A DNA stretch of 46,367 nt from Rhodoferax sp. GTDB taxonomy: Bacteria; Pseudomonadota; Gammaproteobacteria; Burkholderiales; Burkholderiaceae_C. Of this stretch, positions 17,829-26,890 are shown in pieces; position 1 is the stretch's first letter, and every line of letters begins with the position of its first letter. The stretch is from the NCBI GenBank assembly GCA_025358555.1, contig JANYJD010000179.1:1-46367 (forward strand), written 5' to 3'. Under the pieces are notes generated by a model. It saw nothing but the letters and a program-made list of their open reading frames with translations. It was not told the DNA's origin and searched no databases. The translations under genes and the position numbers were made by a program.

Positions 17829-18912
17829 ACTGTCCCTGCGCGGCCTCGTCAAGCGCTATGGCGCGGTCGAGGTGGTGCATGGCATTGACCTGGAGATCAA
17901 GCACGGTGAGTTTGTGGTGTTTGTGGGGCCCTCGGGCTGCGGCAAGTCCACGCTGCTGCGCATGATTGCGGGGCTGGAAGAAATCTCCGCTGGCGAGTTT
18001 TGCATTGATGGCGTGCGCGTCAACGAACTGGCCCCAGCCAAGCGCGAAATCGCCATGGTGTTCCAGTCTTACGCCCTGTACCCGCACATGAGCGTGTACG
18101 AAAACCTGGCCTTTGGCCTGCAAACTGCGGGCGAGAAGAAAGATGTGATTGACCGGCGCGTGCAGCACGCCGCCAAGATGCTGAAGATCGACACCTACCT
18201 GCAGCGCAAGCCCAAGGCCCTGTCGGGTGGCCAGCGCCAGCGCGTGGCGATTGGCCGCGCGATTGTGCGGGAACCCAAGCTGTTCCTCTTTGACGAGCCG
18301 CTGTCCAATCTAGATGCCGAGTTGCGCGTGCAGATGCGGGTGGAGCTGTCCAAGCTGCATGCCGACCTGGGCACCACCATGATCTACGTGACGCACGACC
18401 AGGTGGAGGCCATGACGATGGCCGACCGCATTGTGGTGCTGCGTGACGGACTGATCGAGCAAGCCGGATCGCCGCTGGACCTGTACAACCGCCCTGCAAA
18501 CCGTTTTGTGGCGGGCTTCATCGGCAGCCCCAAGATGAATTTTCTGGAGGGCATGGTGGCCAGCCAAACCGCCAATGGCCTGAGCGTGAAGCTACAGGGC
18601 GGTGAGGCCATCAGCCTGAACGCCTTTGCGTCAAGCCGTGCGCTGGAAGGCGCCCCGGTGTGTGTCGGCATCCGACCCGAACACATTGAACTCGCAGACC
18701 AGGGCCTGCCCATGAAAGTGGCGCTGACTGAGCAACTCGGCGGCAACACCGTTTTATACGGCAACCTGGGTGCGACCAATGGCCCGCAGCAGCCGCTGGT
18801 GGTGCAAGTGGTGGGGCAAAGTAATTTCAAACGCGGCGACACCGTGCAGGTGTGCTTGAACCCGGCCAGTTGCCACGTCTTTGCCGAAGACGGATTGGCA
18901 TTGCCTCAATAG
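17821..18912 (+). CDS. Sugar ABC transporter ATP-binding protein, UgpC/MsmK type
   Basis: This 363-residue ATPase powers the sugar permease pair. Walker A is GPSGCGKST (about residues 38-46), the signature is LSGGQRQRVAIGRA, Walker B is LFLFDEPLSNLD, and the switch histidine is in YVTHDQVEAMT. A C-terminal TOBE-type regulatory domain follows (IRPEHIEL). The length matches the UgpC/MalK class. It overlaps the preceding oxidoreductase by eight bases, completing a full importer. Confidence 0.95.
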   Translation: MAELSLRGLVKRYGAVEVVHGIDLEIKHGEFVVFVGPSGCGKSTLLRMIAGLEEISAGEFCIDGVRVNELAPAKREIAMVFQSYALYPHMSVYENLAFGLQTAGEKKDVIDRRVQHAAKMLKIDTYLQRKPKALSGGQRQRVAIGRAIVREPKLFLFDEPLSNLDAELRVQMRVELSKLHADLGTTMIYVTHDQVEAMTMADRIVVLRDGLIEQAGSPLDLYNRPANRFVAGFIGSPKMNFLEGMVASQTANGLSVKLQGGEAISLNAFASSRALEGAPVCVGIRPEHIELADQGLPMKVALTEQLGGNTVLYGNLGATNGPQQPLVVQVVGQSNFKRGDTVQVCLNPASCHVFAEDGLALPQ

Positions 18913-18973
18913 CTGCAAACCTTTTGACGGCAAATTTTTCAACTGTAGATTTCCTATTTCGCGACTTTCGAAC

Positions 18974-20137
18974 ATGACAACCCAAACCCTCGGAATCATC
19001 ATGCACGGCGTCACCGGACGCATGGGCATGAACCAGCACCTCATCCGCTCCATCGTCGCCATTCGCAAGCAAGGTGGCGTAACTCTCTCCAACGGCGATA
19101 ACGTCATGCCAGACCCGATCCTGATTGGCCGCAACGCCGAAAAGATTGAAGCATTGGCCCGTGCGCACGGCATCGAGCGCTGGGGCACAGATCTTGACGC
19201 AGCCCTGGCCAACAAGAACGACACGGTTTTCTTCGATGCGGGCACCACGCAGATGCGCCCCACGCTGTTGGCCAAAGCCATCCGCGCAGGCAAGCATGTG
19301 TACTGCGAAAAGCCCATCGCCACCAACTTGAATGAGGCCCTTGAAGTGGCCCGTCTTGCAGAAAAATCAGGCCTTAAACACGGTGCCGTGCAGGACAAAC
19401 TCTTCCTGCCTGGCCTGCGCAAGCTCGACCTGCTGCGCCGCGCGGGCTTCTTTGGCAAGATGCTCAGCGTGCGCATCGAGTTTGGCTACTGGGTGTTTGA
19501 GGGCGACCTGCAACCGATCCAGCGCCCGAGCTGGAACTACCGCGCCGAAGACGGTGGCGGCATCATTCTGGACATGGTGTGCCACTGGCGCTATGTGCTG
19601 GACAACCTGTTTGGCGAGGTGCAATCGGTGAGCTGCCTGGGTGCCACGCACATTGCGCAGCGCTGGGACGAAGCGGGCAAGGCGTATGACTGCACGGCCG
19701 ATGACGCGGCCTACGCCACGTTTGAACTCCAGGGCCACCAAGGCGAAAAAGTGATCGCGCAAGTCAACAGCAGTTGGGCCACGCGGGTGCGGCGCGATGA
19801 TCTGGTGACCTTCCACGTGGACGGCACGCATGGCTCGGCCGTGGCGGGCCTGACCACCTGCCGCGCGCAAAGCCGCGTCAACACCCCGCGCCCGGTGTGG
19901 AACCCGGATGAGAAGCAGATGATGCCGTTTTTTGACCAGTGGGCCGAGGTGCCCGACTCTCAAACCTACGACAACGGCTTCAAGATCCAGTGGGAAGATT
20001 TCATTCGCCATGTGGTCGAAGACGCGCCCTGGCGATTCACTCTGGCTGAGGGCGCCAAGGGCGTGCAACTGGTCGAGGCCGCATTGCAGAGCTGGAAAGA
20101 ACGCCGCTGGGTGGATGTGCCAAAACTATTACTTTAA
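18974..20137 (+). CDS. Gfo/Idh/MocA-family oxidoreductase 4
   Basis: This 387-residue dehydrogenase opens with TLGIIMHGVTGRMGMNQHLI, a Rossmann variant, and has the EKP motif in VYCEKPIATNLNEALE and the catalytic segment EDGGGIILDMVCHWRYVLD. The ATG at 18974 is chosen because the longer in-frame form runs back into the ATPase gene tail and lacks family similarity. It follows the ATPase by 61 bases. The stop lies at the edge of a dispersed repeat, so the last residues (PKLLL) may be recent. Confidence 0.88.
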   Translation: MTTQTLGIIMHGVTGRMGMNQHLIRSIVAIRKQGGVTLSNGDNVMPDPILIGRNAEKIEALARAHGIERWGTDLDAALANKNDTVFFDAGTTQMRPTLLAKAIRAGKHVYCEKPIATNLNEALEVARLAEKSGLKHGAVQDKLFLPGLRKLDLLRRAGFFGKMLSVRIEFGYWVFEGDLQPIQRPSWNYRAEDGGGIILDMVCHWRYVLDNLFGEVQSVSCLGATHIAQRWDEAGKAYDCTADDAAYATFELQGHQGEKVIAQVNSSWATRVRRDDLVTFHVDGTHGSAVAGLTTCRAQSRVNTPRPVWNPDEKQMMPFFDQWAEVPDSQTYDNGFKIQWEDFIRHVVEDAPWRFTLAEGAKGVQLVEAALQSWKERRWVDVPKLLL

Positions 20138-20184
20138 TAGCTACTCATGCATACTGGACAGGGGCTACAGGCATTTTCTATAGG
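20136..20184 (-). repeat. Dispersed intergenic repeat, copy 2
   Basis: This copy runs in the opposite orientation to the others and reads aatagctactcatgcatact followed by ggacaggggctacaggcatt on the plus strand. Its first bases overlap the TAA stop of the upstream oxidoreductase. It fills most of the gap to the next gene. Confidence 0.7.
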
Positions 20185-20218
20185 TAAAAACGCCCAAAAT
20201 ATGGCAAAACACTGATTT

Positions 20219-21481
20219 ATGGCGCTGAACATCCAACTTCCAGATCTTGCGGGCACACTGCAGACCTACGCGCTGCATGGCACGCCAATGCCGGTGCCCG
20301 CGACCCGATCCGCATCCGCATCCAGCGCCGGTAGCCGGGCCGGGTTCAACCGCATCGCCTACTCCGCCGCCCACGTGGTTGCCAATCCGCGCGCGGCGAT
20401 TGACCCCTGGCTGCAATGCGCCGTGGATTGGGACGCCACGATTGCCTACCGCCAGCACTTGTGGTCGCTGGGCCTGGGCGTGGCCGAGGCGATGGACACA
20501 GCACAGCGCGGCATGGGGCTGGACTGGCCGACCTCGCTGGAACTCATTCGCCGCTCGCTCGATGCTGCGAAGGATTTCCAGGGCACAGGCGTTGCTGCGC
20601 TGGTCGCCTCGGGTTGCGGCACAGACCATCTGGTGCTGGCCGACGTGAAGTCCGTTGACGACGTGATTCGGGCCTATGAGACGCAGATGGAAGCCATCGA
20701 AAAACTCGGCGGCAAACTCATCGTCATGGCCAGCCGCGCACTTGCGCGTGTGGCGGAAAGCCCTGCTGATTACGAGCGCGTGTACGACCGAATCCTGAGC
20801 CAGGCGAAGGAGCCCGTGGTGCTGCACTGGCTTGGCGACATGTTTGACCCGGCTCTCAAAGGCTATTGGGGTGCTGACGATGTTGACAAGGCGATGGCGA
20901 CGGCGCTGGGCATCATCAAGGCGCATCCACAAAAGGTGGATGGCATCAAAATTTCGCTGCTGGACAAGGATAAGGAAATCGCCATGCGACGCCTTCTGCC
21001 AGCGCTCGGCGGGGCTGATGGCCAGGGCGTGCGCATGTACACGGGCGACGACTTCAACTATGCCGAGTTGATTGCGGGTGACGGCTACACAAGCGAAGCG
21101 TCTGGCAGCAGCAAAGTACACAGCCAGAGCGACGCGCTACTGGGCATTTTTGATGCCATCGCGCCCGCCGCCAGTGCCGCGCTGGGCGAGCTGGCGAATG
21201 GCAACCTCGACAAGTTTCACGCCATCCTCGCGCCTACCGTGCCGCTGTCGCGCCACATCTTTGCCGCGCCCACCCGCTTCTACAAAACCGGCGTCGTGTT
21301 CATGGCATGGCTCAACGGGCACCAGAACCACTTCACCATGGTGGGCGGGCAGCAGAGCACACGATCACTTATGCACCTGAGTGAACTTTTCCGCCTGGCC
21401 GATGCGGCCAATGGGCTGCAAAAACCAGAGCTGGCCGTGCACCGCATGAAGACATTGTGCGCAATGCATGGCCTTGAATGA
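20219..21481 (+). CDS. DUF993 / dihydrodipicolinate-synthase-like enzyme
   Basis: This 420-residue protein matches the DUF993 group, a branch of the DHDPS/NAL class I aldolase superfamily. Such enzymes form a Schiff base through a lysine, here probably in VDGIKISLLD, and cleave or form pyruvate-type keto acids. The DWDATIAYRQHLWSLGLGVA segment and the TGDDFNYAELIAGDGY segment are family-like. It lies 81 bases after oxidoreductase 4. A role in cleaving a keto-sugar acid made by the Gfo/Idh enzymes is an inference. Confidence 0.82.
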   Translation: MALNIQLPDLAGTLQTYALHGTPMPVPATRSASASSAGSRAGFNRIAYSAAHVVANPRAAIDPWLQCAVDWDATIAYRQHLWSLGLGVAEAMDTAQRGMGLDWPTSLELIRRSLDAAKDFQGTGVAALVASGCGTDHLVLADVKSVDDVIRAYETQMEAIEKLGGKLIVMASRALARVAESPADYERVYDRILSQAKEPVVLHWLGDMFDPALKGYWGADDVDKAMATALGIIKAHPQKVDGIKISLLDKDKEIAMRRLLPALGGADGQGVRMYTGDDFNYAELIAGDGYTSEASGSSKVHSQSDALLGIFDAIAPAASAALGELANGNLDKFHAILAPTVPLSRHIFAAPTRFYKTGVVFMAWLNGHQNHFTMVGGQQSTRSLMHLSELFRLADAANGLQKPELAVHRMKTLCAMHGLE

Positions 21482-21804
21482 GACAGCAGAAGCAACACAC
21501 TATGACTTTCATGAAAACCCCACGCCCTGCGAACCCCATCACCCGCCAATTATTGACGGCCGCCGCTGGCACAGCGCTGGCGCTTTCATCGGCCAGCGCA
21601 GCTTCGCAAACCGCCGCAAGCTATCCAGACAAACCTGTCAAGTTCATCATTCCGTTCCCGCCTGGCGGCACGCTCGACAAGGTGGGCCGCATGCGGGCCG
21701 TCAAGCTCGGTGAGCAGTTCGGCCACAACGTGGTGGTGGAAAACCAACCCGGCGGCAATGGCGACCTGGATAACGCCGCGATCATCCAGCAAATCAGAAG
21801 ATGA
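21478..21804 (+). pseudogene. Truncated TctC/Bug-family receptor
   Basis: The reading frame encodes a normal Bug/TctC N-terminus: a signal-type hydrophobic stretch ending near ASQTAASYPDKP, then VKFIIPFPPGGTLDKVGR and VVENQPGG. It stops after about 100 residues, where intact relatives have about 320. The missing two thirds have been replaced by a non-coding element with hairpins. A start at 21502 or 21511 is also possible. The product would lack the second lobe and could not bind ligand, so I read it as a remnant. Confidence 0.8.
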
Positions 21805-21965
21805 CCCCCACGCTTGTCACTTCGTGTACTCCGCTGGACAGGCCGATGCCAGAGGCAACGGCTCTTCGCGCTGTCCCATCCTGCGCAGGCAGGATGGGAG
21901 CCGCAGCACTCAGCCCCGAGGGGGCTAATTTTGGCTCCGCCGCTGTTCCAGAGCCTAGGGGCGGC
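21802..21965. repeat. Hairpin-rich intergenic element replacing the tctC 3' end
   Basis: The element begins tgacccccacgcttgtcact and contains two strong hairpins: CCCATCCTGC-GCAG-GCAGGATGGG at 21875-21898 and AGCCCC-GAG-GGGGCT at 21912-21926. From memory, the combination of a cccccacgctt start and a CCCCGAGGGGGC core is common between genes of Comamonadaceae. No transposase gene is present. Confidence 0.6.
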
Positions 21966-22004
21966 CCGTCGGAAAATTGCCAAAAAAAATAGAGAGTAAT
22001 CCCG

Positions 22005-22982
22005 ATGCGCGACTTCTCCCAAGACCACCATTGGCTGTCCATCAACACCGCCACCGTGCGAAAGCAGTGGCCGCTGGACCGCATCATTGACGAGTGCGCG
22101 CGGCGCGGCATCCGCGCCATCAGCCCGTGGCGCGACCAGGTGGCGGCGGTCGGCCTTGAGAAAGTTGCCAGGCAACTGCGTGACGCGGGCATCCAGCTCT
22201 CGGGGTATTGCCGTGGCGGCTTTTATCCAGCGATTGATGGGCAAGGCCGACAGGCGGCGCTCGACGACACCCGCCACGCCATCGACGAAGCCAAAACCCT
22301 GAACGCGCCGTGCCTGGTGCTGGTGGTGGGCGCGCTGCCCGGCGCGCTGGCAGGCAAGGCCCAGTACCGCGACATCGGTCGTGCCCGAGCGGAAGTGCAC
22401 GACGGCATAGCGGCATCGCTCGAATACGCGCGCCAGGTCGGCATGCCATTGGCCATAGAGCCGCTGCACCCCATGCAGGCGGCCGAGCGCGCCTGCGTCA
22501 ACACGCTGGAGCAGGCGCTGGATTTATGTGACGAGCTGGACCCAGCGCCGCTGCCGGGATCAGCGCCTGCCCTCACCCCAGCCTTCTCCCGTCAGGACAG
22601 GCAGGAAGCCAGCGTGACCGCATCAGGGGCGCAACTTGGTGCGGCACTGGGCGTGGCTCTGGACATTTACCACGTGTGGTGGGACCCCAAGTTGCAGCAG
22701 CAGATTGCGCGCGCGGGCCATAACGCAGGCAATCACCCGACCAAAAACCGCTTGCTGGCCTACCATGTGTGCGACTGGCTCACCCCCACGCGCGACTTGC
22801 TGAACGACCGGGGCATGATGGGTGATGGCATTGTGGATCTCAACAAAATTCGGGGCTGGGTCGAACAGGCGGGGTACGTGGGGTTCAGCGAGGTGGAGAT
22901 TTTTTCCGATCTGGACTGGTGGCAGCGCCCGGGCGACGAGGTGCTCGACACGTGCATCGCGCGCCACAAGGCCGTTGTCTGA
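22005..22982 (+). CDS. Sugar phosphate isomerase/epimerase-like TIM barrel 1
   Basis: This 325-residue protein belongs to the AP-endonuclease-2-like TIM barrel family, which includes sugar epimerases and 3-keto-sugar eliminases that use a divalent metal. Likely metal ligands are the glutamates in LAIEPLHP and FSEVEIFSD, the aspartate and histidine in ALDIYHVWWDP, and the histidine in AYHVCDWL. Residues about 181-211 (nucleotides 22545-22637) are a proline/alanine/serine-rich stretch absent from the usual family layout and resembling an in-frame insertion. It probably processes an oxidised sugar. Confidence 0.85.
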   Translation: MRDFSQDHHWLSINTATVRKQWPLDRIIDECARRGIRAISPWRDQVAAVGLEKVARQLRDAGIQLSGYCRGGFYPAIDGQGRQAALDDTRHAIDEAKTLNAPCLVLVVGALPGALAGKAQYRDIGRARAEVHDGIAASLEYARQVGMPLAIEPLHPMQAAERACVNTLEQALDLCDELDPAPLPGSAPALTPAFSRQDRQEASVTASGAQLGAALGVALDIYHVWWDPKLQQQIARAGHNAGNHPTKNRLLAYHVCDWLTPTRDLLNDRGMMGDGIVDLNKIRGWVEQAGYVGFSEVEIFSDLDWWQRPGDEVLDTCIARHKAVV

Positions 22983-23022
22983 ACTATGCGATGCAACTTG
23001 CAAGATGGAGAATGTAGGAACC

Positions 23023-24048
23023 ATGGTGAACCTGCCAACCCACTTTGACAACGTCGCGCACCTTGAAGACGTAATGTCCACGCCCTCGCCTGCGCTGGTG
23101 GCCACACTGGCGCGGGTGCCGGGCGACATCATGGTGCTGGGCGTGGGCGGCAAGATGGGGCCAACGCTGGCGCGCATGGCAAAACGTGCAGCACCGCAGA
23201 AGCGCGTGATGGGCGTGGCAAGGTTTTCCGAGGCCGGTTTGCTTGAGCGGCTGCAGGCGCATGGCATTGAATGCATAGAAGCCGACCTGCTTTCGCGCGA
23301 TGCGCTGGCCGCCCTGCCGGACGCGTCCAACATCATTTTTATGGCCGGGCGCAAGTTCGGCTCCACCGGCAGCGAATGGCTCACTTGGGCCATGAACGCC
23401 CACGTGCCCGCGCTGGTGGCCGAGCGTTTCAAAGCGTCCAGAATTGTGGCGTTCTCAACCGCCTGCGTTTACCCTTTTGCCAGCGTAAAAAGCGGTGGCG
23501 CAACGGAAGACCTGCCGCCCACCGCACCCTGCGGCGAATACGCCAACTCCTGCGTGGCGCGGGAACGCATGTTCCAGCACTTTTCGCACCAATACGGCAC
23601 CGCAGGGCGCCTGCTCAGGCTGTCTTATGCAATTGACATGCGCTACGGCGTGCTGCACGACCTGGCGCAAAAAATCATCGCGCGCGAGCCGATTGACTTG
23701 GCGATGGGACACGCCAACATCATCTGGCAGGGCGACGCCAATGACTGGGCGTTGCGGGCGCTGGCCGACTGCAATACGCCCACTTCGCCTTTGAACATCA
23801 GCGGCCCGCAGATCAGCATTCGCACCACAGCAATTGCACTGGGCAAGCGACTCGGCAGGGTTCCCACGTTCGCCGGCATGGAAGCCGACACGGCATGGCT
23901 GGTGAATTGCGACCAGGCCAACCGCCTGTTCGGCCCGCCACAGGTCAGCCTGGATACGCTCTTTGACTGGACAGCAGACTGGTCACAGCGCGGCATGGAC
24001 TCCTTGGGCAAACCCACGCACTTTGAAGCGCGGGATGGGAAGTACTAG
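23023..24048 (+). CDS. NAD-dependent epimerase/dehydratase-like protein
   Basis: This 341-residue protein has a short-chain dehydrogenase/epimerase Rossmann fold with DIMVLGVGGKMGPTLARMAK near residues 30-50 and later FSTACVYPF and GEYANSCVARER, in which the tyrosine of the usual YxxxK is followed by an altered pattern (YANSC, with no lysine at +4). Catalytic activity of the classic kind is therefore uncertain. The ATG at 23023, with GGA upstream, is preferred to one at 23005. It follows the TIM-barrel gene by 40 bases. Confidence 0.8.
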   Translation: MVNLPTHFDNVAHLEDVMSTPSPALVATLARVPGDIMVLGVGGKMGPTLARMAKRAAPQKRVMGVARFSEAGLLERLQAHGIECIEADLLSRDALAALPDASNIIFMAGRKFGSTGSEWLTWAMNAHVPALVAERFKASRIVAFSTACVYPFASVKSGGATEDLPPTAPCGEYANSCVARERMFQHFSHQYGTAGRLLRLSYAIDMRYGVLHDLAQKIIAREPIDLAMGHANIIWQGDANDWALRALADCNTPTSPLNISGPQISIRTTAIALGKRLGRVPTFAGMEADTAWLVNCDQANRLFGPPQVSLDTLFDWTADWSQRGMDSLGKPTHFEARDGKY

Positions 24049-24052
24049 CCCT

Positions 24053-25123
24053 ATGCATTGGTCCGACATTCCCGCCGCTTCACTTGCCGTACTCAGGCAC
24101 GGCGCGGTCATTCCCGCGCACCTGCTGGCGCTGGATGCCAGGCGTAAGCTGGATGCCAACCGCCAGTGCGCCATGACCCGCTATTACCTGGACGCCGGTG
24201 CGGGCGGCGTAGCGGTGGGCGTGCACTCGACCCAGTTTGCGATTCGCGAAGCGGGCCTGTACCAGCAAGTGCTGGCGCTTGCGATGCAGACGGCCCAAAA
24301 CTGGACGCCACTGGGCGGCAAACGGCCGTTGTTCATGGTGGCTGGACTGGCAGGCAAAACCCCCCAGGCTGTGGCAGAGGCCACCCTGGCCCAGGCCATG
24401 GGCTACCACGCAGGCCTGCTGAGCCTGGCAGCGATGAAAGGCGCCAGCGACGATGCGCTGATCGCGCATTGCGGTGCGGTGGCCGACGTGATGCCGCTGG
24501 TCGGCTTCTACCTGCAACCGGCCGTGGGCGGCATTCACCTTGGCGTAGATTTCTGGCGGCGCTTCTGCGAGATCGACAACGTGGTGGCGATCAAGATGGC
24601 ACCGTTCAACCGCTACCGCATGCTTGATGTGATTCGCGGTGTGATCGCCGCCAGGGCCGAACAGCGCGTGACGCTTTACACCGGCAATGACGACCATATC
24701 GTGCTGGACCTGCTGACGCCGTTCACTTTCATGCGCGAGGGCGAAGCCGTTACCGTGCGCATCAAGGGTGGCCTGCTGGGCCACTGGAGCGTGGGGACGC
24801 AGCGCGCCGTGCAGTTGCTTGCGCGGGTACACGAGACTGTTGACAGCGGGCATATATCGCCCAAAATGCTGGCGCTGGACGGCCAGGTGACCGACTGCAA
24901 CAGCGCACTGTTTGACGTGGCGCATGACTTTAAGGGCTGCATTGCTGGCTGCCATGAAGTATTGCGCCGCCAGGGCTTGCTGCAGGGTATCTGGTGCCTG
25001 GACCCCAACGAGACACTGAGCCCAGGCCAGGCCGATGAGCTGACCCGGGTGCACGCGGACTACCCTGATCTACACGACGATGAGTTTGTGAACGCCAATT
25101 TGCACCGCTGGCTGGCCGCCTGA
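24053..25123 (+). CDS. Dihydrodipicolinate-synthase-family enzyme
   Basis: This 356-residue protein belongs to the DHDPS/NAL aldolase superfamily. The early segment AVIPAHLLALDARRKLD, the glycine-rich AGAGGVAVGVHSTQF and the probable Schiff-base lysine in NVVAIKMAPFNRYR support this. Relatives add or remove pyruvate-type units from sugar acids. It is the second such enzyme in the cluster and differs in layout from the DUF993 protein. Longer in-frame starts lie inside the previous gene. It starts four bases after that gene ends. Confidence 0.85.
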   Translation: MHWSDIPAASLAVLRHGAVIPAHLLALDARRKLDANRQCAMTRYYLDAGAGGVAVGVHSTQFAIREAGLYQQVLALAMQTAQNWTPLGGKRPLFMVAGLAGKTPQAVAEATLAQAMGYHAGLLSLAAMKGASDDALIAHCGAVADVMPLVGFYLQPAVGGIHLGVDFWRRFCEIDNVVAIKMAPFNRYRMLDVIRGVIAARAEQRVTLYTGNDDHIVLDLLTPFTFMREGEAVTVRIKGGLLGHWSVGTQRAVQLLARVHETVDSGHISPKMLALDGQVTDCNSALFDVAHDFKGCIAGCHEVLRRQGLLQGIWCLDPNETLSPGQADELTRVHADYPDLHDDEFVNANLHRWLAA

Positions 25124-25247
25124 GAAAAAATGAGTCCTGAACTTTTATCCATCCCATTGCCGCACCACGAAATTCAACCCGATTCCTGCTTTCAATACGC
25201 CCTTCCCCACGTTCTCAACCCGCTACCTCACTACCCAAGGAAACACC

Positions 25248-26258
25248 ATGAAAAAGCGCGATTTCATCCAAGGCCTGTCAATTACTGCGCTGGCGCTGGC
25301 GATTGCCGCACCCGCTGCCGCCCAGCAGTGGAAGCCGTCCCGCCCCATCAATCTGATCGTGCCCTGGGCCGCGGGGGGCTCCACCGACCAGATCACCCGC
25401 GTGACTGCGATAGAAATGGAGAAAGCGCTGGGCCAGACGATTGTCATCATCAACCAGCCCGGTGCATCGGGCTCCATCGGCACCAAGAGCGCGCTGGATG
25501 CCACCAAAGACGGCTACACCTGGGCGGCAGGCGCGGCACAAGACCTGGGAACCTATGAAACGCTGGGCTCGCTAAAGACCCGCATCAACGACTGGCACCT
25601 GTTCCTCACGGTGGCCAATATCCAAGTGATTGGCGTGAACCCGAAAACGCCTTACAACACTGCCAAAGAGCTGCTGGACGCCATGAAGGCACAGCCCAGC
25701 AAAATCTCAGTGGCCACAGCAGGCGTCACCTCGGCCGGCCACAACGCCATGGAACTCATCAGCAAGGCCACCGGCGTCAAATACCGCCACGTCACCTATG
25801 ACGGCGGCAACCCGGCCGTGGTCGCCACCGTGGCGGGTGAGGCGGATGTGACCACCCAACTGGCCGTAGAGCAGGCTGACATGATCCGCGGCAAGCGCCT
25901 GCGCCCTCTGGCTGCGGTGAGCGACAAGCCGCTGGAGCTGGAAGGCTATGGCGTCATCCCGCCCCTGTCGCAAACCCTGCCCGGCTTCACTGCACCGGCC
26001 AACTATTTCGGCATCTTCATCCCCAAGGGTGTGCCCGATGACGTGGTGAAAACCGTGCAGAAAATTTGGGACGAAAACATCGCCAAGAGCGAGGCCATCA
26101 AAAAGTACGCTACCAGCCGGGGCGCGCTGTTTGCGCCGTCTTCCGGTGAAGCCGCACAAAAGGCGGTGTTCCCGGCCATCCAGGCCAACGCCTGGCTGCT
26201 GTTTGACGGCGGCAAGGCAAAAGTATCGCCCGACACGGTGGGCATCCCCAAACCGTGA
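25248..26258 (+). CDS. tctC: Tripartite tricarboxylate transporter receptor TctC/Bug
   Basis: This 336-residue periplasmic receptor has a signal peptide (MKKRDFIQGLSITALALAIA, cleavage near AAAQQ) and the Bug-family segments INLIVPWAAGGSTDQITR and VIINQPGASGSIGTKSA. Bug receptors bind carboxylates such as citrate, sugar acids or amino acids. It is followed directly by the two membrane subunits, so it is the matched receptor. AAGGAAAC lies before the ATG. In this cluster a sugar acid ligand would make sense, which is inference. Confidence 0.93.
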   Translation: MKKRDFIQGLSITALALAIAAPAAAQQWKPSRPINLIVPWAAGGSTDQITRVTAIEMEKALGQTIVIINQPGASGSIGTKSALDATKDGYTWAAGAAQDLGTYETLGSLKTRINDWHLFLTVANIQVIGVNPKTPYNTAKELLDAMKAQPSKISVATAGVTSAGHNAMELISKATGVKYRHVTYDGGNPAVVATVAGEADVTTQLAVEQADMIRGKRLRPLAAVSDKPLELEGYGVIPPLSQTLPGFTAPANYFGIFIPKGVPDDVVKTVQKIWDENIAKSEAIKKYATSRGALFAPSSGEAAQKAVFPAIQANAWLLFDGGKAKVSPDTVGIPKP

Positions 26259-26872
26259 TGGCCGCCAACAAGCCTCAGCAGGGTGATGCCACGCTGGAAG
26301 GCATAGCCACGGCGGACGGTGACGCCCACACCTCTGGCAGCACCTCCGCCCACGGCGAAGCACTGTTCATCAGCCCGCGCGCTGATTTTCTGGGCGGGCT
26401 GGGCTGGATTGCGCTGGGCGTGGCGGTGCTGGCGGGCTCGCTCATGATGGACCGGCTGGAGCGCCAGGACATCAACCCCTACACCATCCCTGGCCTGCTG
26501 CCTGGCCTGCTGGGGCTGCTGCTGATTTTGCTGGGGACGTTGATGGCCGTGCGCAGTTGGGCGCGCGGCGCGCTGCGTTCAGACACGGCACCTACCCCCA
26601 CGGCGGGAATGGCATCCCACAAACGCATTGCCATGGCGGTGGCGCTGTGCGTCATTTACTCGGCCGTGCTGGTCGGCCACGGCTTGCCGTTCTGGGCGGG
26701 AAGTAGCTTGTTTGTCTTTGTCACCATCCTCACGCTGCAAAGCGAAGCGCGCCGCGCTGCAGGCCAGAGGCTGACGGCGCGCAAACTGGCCACCACCGCC
26801 GTGATTGCCCTGGGCGCGGGCATCATCATCTCGGTGACGTTCCAGCAAATATTTCTGGTGCGGCTGCCATGA
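26258..26872 (+). CDS. tctB: Tripartite tricarboxylate transporter small subunit TctB
   Basis: This 204-residue membrane protein has about four hydrophobic segments, including LGWIALGVAVLAGSLMM and LPGLLGLLLILLGTLMAV, as expected for TctB. The first 45 residues are polar and cytoplasmic or disordered. The ATG shares its first base with the TctC stop (TGATG), which indicates translational coupling. Confidence 0.9.
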   Translation: MAANKPQQGDATLEGIATADGDAHTSGSTSAHGEALFISPRADFLGGLGWIALGVAVLAGSLMMDRLERQDINPYTIPGLLPGLLGLLLILLGTLMAVRSWARGALRSDTAPTPTAGMASHKRIAMAVALCVIYSAVLVGHGLPFWAGSSLFVFVTILTLQSEARRAAGQRLTARKLATTAVIALGAGIIISVTFQQIFLVRLP

Positions 26873-26890
26873 CTTCGGGACAAATCCACC

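Noticed and set aside
19367-20068. Minus-strand frame opposite Gfo/Idh 4
   Set aside because: No family features. The plus-strand gene has the Rossmann and EKP motifs.
25124-25247. Possible short gene between the DHDPS-like gene and tctC
   Set aside because: The frame starting near 25130 has no family features and crosses the tctC start in another frame. I see only a ribosome site for tctC.
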